64,000 nucleotides of DNA, taken from positions 127,824,501 through 127,888,500 of the forward strand of contig OX465596.1 in the NCBI GenBank assembly GCA_950022295.1, read 5' to 3'. A model generated the notes under the pieces. It did no database searches, had not been told where the DNA came from, and saw only the letters and a list, made by a program, of their open reading frames with translations. The position numbers and the translations under genes were made by a program. Shown here piece by piece: positions 48,368 to 60,788 of the stretch. Origin of the DNA: Bromus sterilis (lineage: Eukaryota; Streptophyta; Magnoliopsida; Poales; Poaceae). How positions within the stretch are numbered: the stretch's first letter is position 1; every line of letters starts with the position of its first letter.

Positions 48368-51300
48368 TTAAGTGCTAGCGAGGAAAAGATCGGGGTATTC
48401 ATCGCGAAGGCGATCTTCGCGTTCCCAAGTGGCTTCATATTTAGAATTATTCGACCACTCGACCTTGAGGAACTTGATGGTCTTGTTGCGGGTTCGACGT
48501 TCAGACTGATCGAGAATGCGGCTCGGATGTTCCCGATAAGTCAAGTCTTGCTGCAGCTCAATCATATCATGCTCCACTTCGCGGATAGGGTCCTTGAAGA
48601 AGTGACGGAGTTGCGACACGTGGAAGACATCGTGGACTTGGGAGAGGTTCGGCGGCAATTCCAACCGGTATGCCACGGGTCCACTCCTGGAAAGGATACG
48701 GAACGGGCCAATGTAGCGAGGAGCCAACTTGCCCTTGATACCGAAGTGATGAGTGCCCCTCATGGGAGTGACACAGAGGTAAGCGTATTCACCAGGTTGA
48801 TACTCCATTTCCTGGTGTTTGCGGTCATAATTGCTCTTCTGACGAGACTTGGCGGCCTTGAGATTTTCATGCACAATGCGAACCTGATCTTCAGCTTGTT
48901 GGACAAGATTCGGACCGAAGTAGGGTCGTTCCCCAGTTCCTGATCAATTCAGGGGGGTTCGACATTTACGTCCATATAGAACTTCGAAGGGGGCCATCTT
49001 CAAGCTAGCCTGATAGCTATTGTTGTACGAGAATTCCGCGTATGGGAGGGCATCCTCCCATTTCATGCCGAAAGAAAGGACACAAGCGCGAAGCATGTCT
49101 TCCAGCACTTGATTAACTCGTTCAACTTGGCCTTGAGACTGGGGGTGATAAGCGGAGCTGAGATTCAGACGAGTCCCGAAGGCTTCCATGAAACTCGTCC
49201 AGTATCGTGAGGTGAAAATGCTACCACGGTCTGAACTGATCTCTAGCGGAATACCATGGAGTGACACAATTCGGGAGATATACAAGGCTGCTAGCTGACT
49301 AGCAGTGATCGTCTCCTTGACCGGCAGGAAGTGAGCAATCTTGGAGAATCGGTCGATGACGACAAAGAAGGCATCATTACCCTTCTGTGACTTAGGAAAA
49401 CCGGTGACGAAGTCCATCTCGACTTTGTCCCACTTCCAATCAGGAGGAGGGAGTGGTTGCAACCAACCAGCAGGTTTTTGATGTCCGGCCTTGACGCGAC
49501 TGCAAACGTCACATTTCGAAACAAAGCGAGCGATATCTTGCTTCATGTAAGGCCACCAGTACCGTTGAAGAAGGTCTTTATACATCTTGGTACTGCCAGG
49601 GTGGATTGACAAGGGAGAATTATGGGCTTCTTCCATGATATCCGGACCACAGTTAATGATGGTCGGGCTCACAGGAACTACTAAGCGGCCCTTGAAGTAC
49701 ACAGTATCCCCATCATTAGCATCAATGGTAAAAGAGGAGGGCTTTCCTTCTGCGATGTCCTGCTTGATCTTCACAATGTTAGGGGCCAGAGATTGTCTAC
49801 TCTTGATGAGGGCGTCGAGCTTTGACTCGAGAACCAGGTTATTGACGTAACCTTGAGGAACAATCTCGAGATTCAACTTGCGAAACTCTTCATACAGAAG
49901 TGGTTGCTGCACCTGAACCTCAAGTTCAGAACAGTAAGCTTTGCGGCTCAAGGCATCGGCCATCACATTAGCCTTTCCCGGGGTATACGAAATATCCATG
50001 TTGAAGTCGGCTATTGTCTCGAGCCATCGTTGTTGACGAAGATTCAGGTCTGGCTGAGTAAACAGGTACTTCAGACTTTGGTGGTCGGTGTAGACCTCGC
50101 AACGATTACCGACGAGGTAATGTCGCCACAGCTTCAATGCATAAATTACTGCTGCCAATTCGAGGTCATGTGTTGGATATTTGTCTTCGTGAGGACGCAG
50201 CTGACGAGAGCCATAAGCAATCACTTTGCGCTCTTGCATTAGGACACAGCCTAATCCTTGACGAGACGCGTCGCAATATATCATGAAGTCCTTCTGAGTA
50301 TCCAGGGGAGCGAGCACCGGGGGAGAAGTTAGCTTGTCCTTGAGCGCTTGGAAACTTTCTTGACATTTATCTGTCCACTCAAACTTGACGCCTTTGTGAA
50401 GCAGATTAGTCAGAAGCCTCGCAATCTTGGAAAAATTCTCGACGAAACGGTGGCAATAGCTAGTGAGCCCGAGGAAACTGCGGACTTGCTTGACGGTCTT
50501 TGGAGGAGTCCAGTCAAGAATAGCCTGGATACGTTCTGGGGTGACGGCAATGCCATCCTTGGAAATCACATGTCCAAGGTAGGTCACTTCGGGGAGCCAG
50601 AACTCACACTTAGAATACTTAGCGTAGAGTTTGTGTTCTCGAAGGTTCTCCAGTATAAGACGAAGATGTTCAGCATGTTCTTCATCATTCTTGGAATATA
50701 TCAATCTATCATCCAGATAAACCACGACGAACTGGTCGAGGTACTCCATGAAAATATAATTCATCAATCTGGAGAAGGTGGCTGGAGCATTGGTTAAGCC
50801 AAAGGACATGACAGTGTACTCGTATGAACCATAGCGAGTAATGAAGGCAGTCTTCGGAATGTTCTGGATGGTGGCTTGGTTATAAAACACCTTGGATCCA
50901 CATCTTGGATCCGGCAAGTTGATCATACATATCGTTGATCCGGGGAAGTGGGTATTTGTTCTGGATGGTGGCTTTTTTAATGGGCCGATAATCTTGGACC
51001 AATCGGTTTGTCCCATCGCTCTTCTTGACAAAGAGCGAAGGTGCTCCCCAAGCTGAGGAACTGGGGCGAATGAATCCTTTCTGAAGGGCCTTGTCGATTT
51101 CCTCCTTAAGTTCAAGAAGTTCATGTGGCGGCATCTTGTAAGGACGCTTGGCAATAGGGGTGGTGCCGGGCTTCAAGTCGATGACAAATTCAACTTCTCT
51201 GATCGGGGGTATTCCCGGCAGTTTTTCTGGGAAAACGTCGGGAATATCGCGAACGACTGGAACGTTCTCGATGCCTTCGAGGGGGGCGACATTCAAAGCA

Positions 51301-52802
51301 TTCATAAAAAATATCTGTGTTTCAGCATTATGGGTAACTCGGGTGGTGTGGTTAACATTCTCGCCGGAGGGGTGAAATAGTTGGACAGACTTGGTGCCAC
51401 AATAGAGTGCGGCATCATGAAATTTCAACCAATCCATGCCCAGAATTAGGTCTATGGTGGAGTTTTTCAGGATGATGGGGGACACAAGGAATATAATCCC
51501 TTCGACTTCAATGGTGACATCGTGTACCATCATGGAGGTTTGGCAACGGCCTCCAGGGGTGCGGACAACCATCGGTGGGTTCATCTTCTCAAACGTAATG
51601 TTACGCGATAATGCAAATGCTTCCGACATGAATGAATGCGATGCTCCTGAATCAAATAAAATAGTATCAGGTGCGGAATTAACAAGAAGGGTACCCATCA
51701 CGGTAGCGGGTTGTTCCTGAGCTTCTTCCACATTAATGTTGTAAGCATGTCCACGAGCATGAGCAGCAGACCCAGTATTATAGTTGGGGGTCCTATTGTT
51801 GCCACGGCCATTTCCACGGCCAGCGGGGTGAACTACCAGTTGCTTCTGTTTCTGGGGGCACTCTCTGGAAAAATGCCCTGGTTGGCGGCACGTGAAGTAT
51901 AATCCATCCTGAGGACGAAGGGGTGTAGCATTGGGTGGTGCAGGCAAAGCTCTTGGCATCTGCGGTGGCGGAGGCAGACGGGGTGCAGCATAAGATGGCC
52001 TTGGAGCAGGGACAGGTGAATGTGTCACACTGGTAGGCAGCCAGATACGATGCTTCTGCGTGGCGCCCGAAGATGAGCCAACGTCACGATAACGCTTCAG
52101 AGAGTTCTTGTGCTCCATCTGGGCAGTCTCGACGGTGATTTCCTTGTTCACCATGGTGGCGAAGTTGGCGAAATCATGAACGGCAAGAGCGAGCCTGAGG
52201 TCTGGGTTGAGGCCACGACGGAACTTCTGCTGCCTGCGAGCATCAGTGGTGATCTCTCCTTCCACATAACGAGAGAGGTTGAGGAACTCGCGCTGATAGG
52301 CTTCAACAGTCATGTCGCCCTGAGTGAGGTTGCGGAATTCTTCCGCCTTACGATCCATAATCCCCTGAGGAATGTAGCGGGCGCGAAAAGCCGACTGAAA
52401 TTCATCCCAGGTGATGACTTCACCAACTGGCAGTGAACGCTTGTGGGTGCTCCACCACTGAGCAGCGGCGTATTTCAGATGATAAGACGCAAAGTTCACA
52501 TAGTCGGCTAGATCGACATTAGCAGACTCCAGCTCGTGCGTGATGTCGCGAAGCCAGTCATCAGCATCCAACGGACGAACAGTGTTGCGGAACATAGTGG
52601 GGTTGAGGCGGGTGAAGTCGTGCAGAGTCACGGTGGCATGCTGATGGTGGTGCCCATTCTGATTCGGCTGGGGGAACTGAGCCATGACGTTCTCCATTAA
52701 CTGACGGTTCAGCTCGAACTGCTGCATCATCTCGGCCATGTAATCCGGCGGCGGAGGTGGGTCGTTGGCACCACGACCACGACCACGACCACGACCAGCC
52801 AT
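48368..52802 (-). pseudogene. gag-pol polyprotein of element H (RT broken)
   Basis: ATG at 52802 follows CTAGCAG|G, a good splice acceptor. The N-terminus has RG repeats. Domains in order: gag capsid (52,580-52,100), zinc knuckle near 51,900 whose first Cys is Tyr (YFTC), protease DSGA near 51,640, RT start near 51,180, frame switch at about 50,880-50,930, RT continuing with YLDD at 50719-50708 (followed by R where I is usual), RNase H (YCDASRQG), integrase with HHCC site and D,D,E core, and a chromodomain-like tail (EATWERED) ending 48368. At the frame switch the motif A segment holding the first catalytic Asp is missing and is replaced by a short scrambled duplication. One TGA lies at 48946-48944 where D has Trp. 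Otherwise well preserved. Confidence 0.94.
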
Positions 52803-53438
52803 CCTGCTAGAATTTAACAGGGGTATTTCAGCGATGAAAATTTACCGAGATACCGGAATCAAGCCTGAAGTAAAACGACAATGAAAAGGAGGCGCAGATA
52901 TATATAGGAGTAGTCATATAAGACACACACATTCACACACAGAGTCAATCGAAAATCGGGCAGCGTAACGTCGTAGAAATTAAGGAAAAAGGACTCACTA
53001 GGCGGCGCGCAGACCGCGGTTAGGATTACACGACGCGACATAGATTCCACTATGTCAATCACGCCGCAAGAAAACTGTTGGCCACAGGAGTTAATGCCAG
53101 AGAACGCGCGACCTGCCCATAATGAGAATGGGATCCGCGGTCCGGGACCTGGGGTATGACTCCTGCGACACGACTCAATCAATGGGGGGAAGCACCAAAA
53201 ACGTCGGGTGAATCAAGAGAATGTGATCCTAATGTCAGATTTTGTAAAACTTACCAGCAAGGATAAGAGAGCAGATTCCCAGAGCATAGGTAAGGAGAAA
53301 AGGATCCTATTACCATAGATATCACACGTAGTGACATCGATGTGGGCCCGTAAGCCAAATATTAAGTTAGCCAAATAGTTTTTTAAAGTCTAGACTCAAC
53401 GACCAAGTAGTGGTGGCGTGGCTTCCTACAGGCAGTCT
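52803..53438 (-). other. Leader of element H
   Basis: About 640 bp between primer site and gag. A 107-codon minus-strand ORF (53182-52859) has no protein-like features and no ORF0 similarity. The pre-gag splice acceptor lies at its end. Confidence 0.65.
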
Positions 53439-53450
53439 GCTCTGATACCA
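53439..53450 (-). other. Primer binding site of element H (tRNA-iMet)
   Basis: Minus-strand TGGTATCAGAGC lies three bases after the LTR end. Confidence 0.92.
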
Positions 53451-53453
53451 ACT

Positions 53454-56400
53454 TGTGACGCCCCCAAAATCAATCCGTGTACGGTAATCATACACGCAGG
53501 GTACACGGCTGAGATTAGGGTGCCACGGTGATAATATCACAGCACAACACTAAACACAAAAGGATAAACAAATATGTTACAATAGAGGGGTTCACGCGGA
53601 CCCGAATACATAAGTCATACAAGCCATAATATCTGAGTACAGACATAGTTAGTCAAGTTTTGCCTTAAGAAGGCTAGCACAAATCACATCAGAGATACAG
53701 ATCGAAAAGGCGAGGCCTCCTGCCTGGGATCCACCGAACTACTCCTGGTCAAGGGGGAACTCAACGTCGTAGTAGGCGCCTCCGGGGTACTCCTTCTCCT
53801 GGGCTCCAACGTCGGGTGCAGCGGCCGATCAAGCAAAAGAGTAAAGGAAATAAAGCAGGTGAGTATCTAGTATACCCGCGAGTCTTACGTCCGCTACTAA
53901 GCAATATGCATTGTATCAACGGAAAGAAGAGGCTGTATATAGTGGACTGAAAGACAGAAATCCAGAGCAAGGGTAATAAGCTAGGCCTAACGAAGACTAG
54001 CATCTTCCGACGAAGTCTTGCAGCATGAGGTAAGAATCAGCCAACAGTTTATATAAAGCATAAAGTAACAATGCAGCAGAAGTTGCTGCAGCATCATATA
54101 ATAATAAGTTGTAACAATTAACAATGCCTCCGAGTTCACCTCCTCGACATCCCCGCGAGGAAGAAAACCCGGAACCATACAGTTTAATAATAATAGTTTC
54201 TAGTGGTAAGATCCAACTTCAGCATAAAGCGTCCTGTTACCATGGACACGACTATTCGAATAGATTAATCTTCCCTGCAAGGGTGCACTTGTGTTACGCT
54301 ACACGCACGGATCTCCAGGGTGGCGGGAACCTTGTTAGGGAACGCTCCACCGAGGCTATCCGACACTTCATAGCCCATATTTCAAACTCAACAGAGAGGC
54401 CATCCGCCGGTCTAAATCCTAAGTACTCAGGGCCTTGGACCCCAACCCTGACGTACTCCTGCACGGTGCGTGGGTGGCCGGGAAGCCGTAACAAAAACAA
54501 CACAGCTCGAGCCAAAAAGACAGCGCACTTCCCGGCAATCAGCCCGCGGTACTGCTGACGTCTGAAGAGTCCTCGGACGACACTACGAAGCAGAGGAGCC
54601 CATAACTCGTAATTCCCACGGGTAGGTAGTGCGTACATGGCATATAGCCAACTCAAGACATTCACTGAACCATTTAGCATTTTAATTAACCTGCGTGACA
54701 ACCGTTACCGTTGCCTCGACTTAACTGACCCACGGACAACGACAGCAGCCAGGACAACCAGTACATCGGTGCCTGCCCTATCGTCCCACCAAGTCACTGC
54801 GGTTACCAACAAGGTGAACCGTCTCCTTACCTTGTCTCGCGTGTGCTCCTGGAGGAGCCCGACTTACGTAGTTTGGTAACTCTCTCGGCCGACGATCAGG
54901 GGCCAAGCACACCGGTACACTGGTCGTACCCTCCCTGTCGTCCCGTCGCAATACCTCTCGCGGGCACCGTTGGGTCGCCCGACTTCTTACCTGAAGGACA
55001 ACCGTTGTTCAGGACCCTAAGGCGGTAAGACAAAGTCAGCCTCGAGGGGAGTACAAGGATTACTCCTTGATAGCTCACACTTGAGGTGACTAGGCATAAC
55101 CCAGATAGGGGCCTTTGGCGGTGTCTGCTTTGTACCGTACCTGTGCAGTTATAATATTTGTACCCGCGTTCACTCCCATGAGTGATCACGGCCCTCTAGC
55201 TAATCCTAGCTAACAATGCGCAGGGGTCACTGCTGAATAATGCATAATAATAATAATAGGCAGCATAGGATAAAGGAAGGCACATCAAGGGGCGACAATG
55301 ACAGGTTATGCAATTGAATAGGTAAGCAACGTAGCAGCAGCAGTAACAATGCCTAGTGCAAGAAATGTACGGAAAGATAGGCGATATCTGGGGAAGGGAA
55401 TGGCTCTGCTTGCCTGGAAGCTCGACGGTACGGGTACGGTCGTTGACGACGTAGTCGTACTCAGCATCGGTGTAGTCGACGGCAGCAGCGGGGTCTACCG
55501 GAGATTAAGGGGGGAAGAAAACAGTAAATACACAGCAAGCATATACAAACAGATGCATGACATGACAGACGAAAAGTTAACGGTATTCTAACGCAGTGCA
55601 ATGCACATTGCTCGGAATGGGAATTCATCTGAGGATGAACTACCGGCTCCGGATGATTACCGGACAGGGTGTCCGGAGGGGGAAGGATCAAGCCGGAGGT
55701 GTCGTGGGTACCCGAAAAACATAAGGGGGGTGTATCCGTGCTAGTTGATCTATTCCGAGAAACATTCGTGTTCGCAATAAATTCATCCGGGTACTTTAGC
55801 ATTACCGGACAATTTATCGGACTGCCGGTCCGGAGGGGGGACGGTTCGATGTTCGTTGTGTTAGAGGGGTGTGATAGGCATACTGATATCATATTCATGT
55901 TTGTTATATTTTTCTGATCAATTTTCATGTATAAAGTTTTTGAATCCGAGTTACGGTTTAAAAGTTAAATTTCAAAGTTTTAAATCATTTAAATGATTTT
56001 CTGAATTTCTTTTATTATTTATTCAACATTATCCAGAACATTATCCAAAACAGTGCCTGACATGGGGGACCCACATGTCAGCCTCTGTTTATTTATAAAA
56101 CATTTTATTAAATCAAAAATAGCCTCTGGGCCGACATGTAAGTCACTAGAATTTATTTAAATCTTCTAAATAATTAAAATCTGACAAGGGGGCCCAGTGG
56201 TCCGTGACTCCAGTGCTAATTAAATCTGTTTAATAAGTTAAAAGGCCAGGGGCCCACTTTCAGGGAGACATATTAATCTAAGGGTTAGCTTTTCCATTTT
56301 CCTAACAAAGATAGTTAGCAGGGGGGTGGGACCCGGCTGTCATTCACACAGGGGTGAGGGTTAGCTGCTAATGGCGTTTCTGACCGAGGGGTCCACATGG

Positions 56401-57766
56401 CAGTGACGGCGGTGAGCTCGGCGGCGACAGAGCGCCGACGAGGTGGACCTAGCGGCCGACTCAGGGCACGGGAGGAGCTACGCTTAGGCGCGTTCGAACG
56501 GGGAGGGGACGGGGCGGCGATTGGTTGCGGTGGCGGGGGCTGGAAGTGGCCGGAGCGAGCACGGTCTCAACAATGGCGGAGCCGCGCATCGGGCTCCAAT
56601 GGAGAACTACGACAAGCTATGAAATCGAGCTAACTACTGGTCCGAATCGAACACACGCATCACGGGGATCCTACTGGTGCACTTGGCGCGGGCTGGGACA
56701 GACCAAGTCGACGACTACGACGACGTGCCACGGCGGCCGGAGCAAGCGAATTTGGGGAAAAAGGCTACGGGCTTCTCGAGCAACTACGGACAGTTGGCGA
56801 TGACAGAGCTGCTCACCACGAACGCGTCGGGGTTGGCAGCGGGCTCGGGGAGGGGCTGAGGCGGCCGGAATCGACGTTGAGGTTGCAGCGGCCGGGGTGG
56901 GGGAAGAAGACGCGGGCGACGCCTGCGGTGCTCCCCGGGCTCGATTGGCTGCTGTAGTCGACGAAGACGACGACGGCGCAGCCGCTGTACACCACGTGGG
57001 GGCGGAACGAGCTCGTTGGCCACGACTGGCCACGACAATGGCGACGGCGGCGCTCGGGATTTTTTCCCCGAGGCGTGCGAGAAGAGGAGGAGGGGAAAGG
57101 GAGGGGGAGGGTGTCCAAGGGGTGGCTGGGGGCGGCCTTATCGCGTCGGCGTCGGGAGGGAGTAGGTGGAGGCGGGGCCAGCTCGCCAGCGTCGTCGGCG
57201 AGCCCGGCGCCGTACGGGAGCAGGTGGGGGAGTGGTTGGGGAAGAAGACAAGCCGGGGGTGGGCCGAGCTGGGCCATCGCCCTGGGCGTGCTTTAGCGTT
57301 TTCTTATTTTATTGTATTTTGCATTCTGTTCTCTCTGTTAGTAATTAATTTAGTGCCTTTTGCATTTTTGTAAAATGTGTTACCTGGTCCATAATTAGTC
57401 ATATATATTCCTAGGGTGAAACAAAAAGTTTAGGCTGAAAATAAAACCATTTACTATTTCTTTATAATATTCAATTGTCAAATGGGGTTGTTTTGCTTGG
57501 TGTTTGAATTTTTTGAATTTTTCAGTGGCAAAATAAAATACCATAACCAGATGGGCATGACCCAATGATTATTAGTGATTTTATAAAAGTGGTTCCATGA
57601 TTTTAGGGCAAAGTTTAATTGCAACATATTTTTCATAGCAACCAAAAGGCATTTATGAATATGATCAAAAGCAAAGTGGGTCATGGCATGGTTTGCATAG
57701 TGATTAGCAACAGTGGTTAGTCCACAGCAAAAGTGATTACTGTTACAGACAACTGAGGGTGTTACA
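53454..57766 (-). repeat. 5' LTR of element H
   Basis: 4313 bp. Same layout as the 3' copy, with 43 bp near 55,715-55,757 that the other lacks. Exon-like segments 55494-55414 and 53803-53739. Confidence 0.93.
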
Positions 57767-59078
57767 ACAACTCAGATAGGCGATCCCCTGGACTAGAGTT
57801 GGAGCCGTGAGGTAAGTGTCGTGGTACTATCCTCGCCGACACCGCTTGAAGGTGACGAGTTCTAGGCGATAAGTGGTAGCTACGTATGTGAAGAAGTACA
57901 CCCTTGCAGGGTTAATGAACTATTCGAATAGCCGTGTCCACGGTTATGGACTACTTGGAGATCTTTACTTGATTATTAGACAACTCAAATGAATACTCTA
58001 AAAATGGCAAGATAAGTGTGAGTGCTTTGGGTTGCTTCCTCGTGGGGAAGTCGAGGAAGGATCCATGGTTGTGTATTGATGTGGTGATCAAGATTAGATG
58101 GACTCGTGTGCGCCTCTCATCTCAACTCTATGTAGTCGTAGTACAGGATAGCCAAGTCAAAGCTTTCTGCATTACAAACCCACTTGCCTTTACCTTCATA
58201 CCTGAGCATGAGTAGTATAGTTCTGACGTAAATCTTGCTGAGTACGACTTTGTACTCACGTTTGCTTATTCTATGTTTTAGAGACGAGACCAATGACCCT
58301 GATGGTGGCCTCCCCCTCAAGCTCGACGTCGACGAAGTATTGTAGTCCCAGACAGCAGCCTGGTCCCTCTGGAGGGTCGTTGTGTTTTCTTAAAGGCTTC
58401 TTAAGCCATTTGTTAACCTTGTCTTTACTAAGACATAATTTTCTTCCGTTGTTGTATGATGTAATGTTGGATCACAGTGATGTGATCTCTGCTTGTAACA
58501 CTACTATATCTGCTATGTTTAGCAGATGCAATAAAGCTATGAGTTTGTAGAATTCATGTTGTGTTACCTGCTGTTATACACCTGGCATGCATGCTGCGTG
58601 TATGTTTATATCGTGCATGTCATGTGTGGGATTCGATACCTTAGTTGTGTTCTCGCCACGGTATTTTATACACCAAGTGGCCCTTAGGTGTGCGCAGCTT
58701 GGGGCATCGCGATGCGATTGCTCGTGACTCTGTCACGTGGCACACTTTGTTGTATGATTGAGCCCGCCCGAGACCCCGACTAAGAGATCGGGCTGGAGTC
58801 TGTTTATGTAAGTGTTATGGTTCAATCGATAATATGTTTGAGGCGACTTGTCTATGAGTATGGGATTTCACTACCCATAATCATTTAGACTTGTGAGCGG
58901 ACGATGAGGACCCATCTCAGTTGATCATCCGGGCTTGGATGGGATGCCCCTCACGTTCGAGCTTTCCGAGAGTGTCTTGTACTTGGCCTTGTCTGCTTAG
59001 ACAAGTGGGTATGGCTCTCGGCTCTTCATATGATTGAGTTGTCGCTGGAATTACATATGCAAACCCCGGGTCCCGACA
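57767..59078 (+). repeat. Solo LTR G, right part
   Basis: Contains the candidate last exon 58284-58345 (acceptor TTTTAGAG|AC; DETNDPDGG then TAG at 58343), AATAAA at 58530-58535, and the LTR end CCCGACA. Confidence 0.9.
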
Positions 59079-60782
59079 CAAACATCACACAATGCAATAT
59101 ACTCAGCTATCTCTCGTTTCAGGCTAGGCCACCAAAATCTCTCCCTCAAGTCCAAATACATCTTGGTATTCCCGGGATGGATAGAATAAGGTGAATCATG
59201 TGCCTCCTGAAGAATCAACTTCCTGATCTCTCCATCTTGCGGTACACAAATGCGCTTCTCAAACCAAATGGCTCCATCCTCATCCTCACGGAAACCCTCT
59301 GCTTTCCCTTTGGTCATATTCTTCTTTATTTCATCAATTTCTGCATCACCCTTCTGAACTTCTCTGATTCTTTCCAACAGATTTGGCTACACTTCCAATG
59401 TTGCCACATATCCCTTAGGAACTATCTCCAACCTGAGATTCTTGAACTGCTCACATAACTCAAGTGGCATATCCTCAACATTAGCAACATTGATATGACT
59501 CTTACGGCTCAATGCATCAGTAACCACATTCGCCTTACCAGGATTATACTACACATTAAAATCATAATCCTTAATCAGCTCTATCCATCTACTCTTCCTG
59601 AGATTCAACTCCTTATAAGTAAAGATATACTTCAAACTCTTATGATCAGTAAATACATCACAATGATTTCCAACTAGATATTGCCTCCATGTTTTCAATG
59701 CATGAACAACTGCAGCTAACTCCAAATTATGTGTAAGATAGTTCTTCTCATGGTTCTTAAGATGACGTGAAGCATAAGCAACAAATTTACCTCCTTGCAT
59801 CAAAACACAACCATGTCCTCGGCGAGATGCATCACAATATACTTGCAAATCTGTATGTATATCAGGCAAACATAACACAGGTGCGGTTACTAACCGTTTC
59901 TTCAACTCCTGAAATCTGGTTTCACATTCCTCGCTCCAATCAAACTTATTCTCGTCATTGGTTTTGAAATCTTGGAGAATTCTCAATGAACCTCCTATAA
60001 TATCCTGCAAGCCCCAAGAAACTGCGAATGTCTCCAACTTTCGTGGGTGTCTCCCATTCTGTAACTGTTGAAACCTTGGATGGGTCCACAGCTACTCCTT
60101 CTCCTGACACAACATGTCCAAGGAATCCTACCTCCTTCAGCCAAAACTCGCACTTTCTGAACTTGGCATACAACTTGTGCTCCCTGAGCTTCTCCAATAC
60201 CAAACGCAAATGTGCTTCATGCTCTTGCTCATTCTTGGAATACACCAATATATCATCAATGAACACCACAACGAACTTATCCAAGAACTCCATAAACACC
60301 TTATTCATCATATTCATGAAGTATGCAGGAGCATTAGTCAATCCAAATGACATAACGGTATACTCATAGAACCCATACCTTGTAGTAAAAGCAGTCTTCG
60401 GAATATCCTTCTCCTGAATCTTCACTTGATGATAACCAGAACGAAGATCAATCTTAGAGAACACACAAGCTCCCTCCAACTGGTCAAATAGATCATTAAT
60501 CACAGGTAGAGGATACTTGTTCTTGATAGTAACATCATTTAGGGAACGTTAATCAACACACATCCTCTGGGTTCCATCCTTCTTCTCAACAAACAACACT
60601 GGAGATCCCCAAGGTGACGAGCTTGGGATAATGAAGCCTTTTGCCTGCAACTCTCTAATCTGTTCCTTCAACTCTGCAAGTTCATTAGCGGGCATCCTAT
60701 ACGGCCTCTTAGCAATAGGTCCCGTGCCTGGTATTAAATCAATAAGAAACTCAATCTCCCTATACGGTGAACTTATAAGCAT
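59079..60782 (-). pseudogene. RT, RNase H and integrase start of element F
   Basis: RT begins near 60,760 and shows motif A KIDLRSGYHQ (about 60,450) and FIDD at 60263-60252, both catalytic regions present. A stop lies near 60,548, a frameshift near 59,960-60,030 after YYRRFIEN, then RNase H (YCDASRRG) to a stop at 59,549. After a further stop near 59,380 the integrase zinc region (HPGNTKMY, CDVC) runs to the G insertion at 59,079. The upstream join to gag at 60,783-60,789 lacks most of protease and the linker, probably deleted. Confidence 0.9.
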
Positions 60783-60788
60783 AGATGA

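Larger units (their letters stand above)
44058..57766 (-). mobile_element. Element H: chromovirus-like Gypsy retrotransposon, nearly complete
   Basis: LTRs 44058-48331 and 53454-57766, with ACAAC target duplications at 44053-44057 and 57767-57771. On the minus strand: 5' LTR, iMet primer site, gag-pol from 52802, polypurine tract, 3' LTR. There is no ORF0. The LTR copies are close, about six differences in the first 200 bases by eye, plus a deletion of about 43 bp in the left copy near 46,320. It is the youngest layer on the right side. Confidence 0.95.
41386..59078 (+). mobile_element. G: solo LTR of the D family, split by H
   Basis: Parts 41386-44057 and 57767-59078 join into about 3.98 kb, the length of a D-type LTR. 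Ends are TGTCACAACCC and CCCGACA. Target duplication CAAAC at 41381-41385 and 59079-59083 is perfect. There is no primer site, ORF or second LTR of this family, so the element was reduced to one LTR by recombination. Confidence 0.92.

Noticed and set aside
52859..53182. 107-codon ORF between primer site and gag of H as an ORF0
   Set aside because: No helix/strand pattern like the ORF0s of D, E and F, no acceptor before its ATG, and no similarity.
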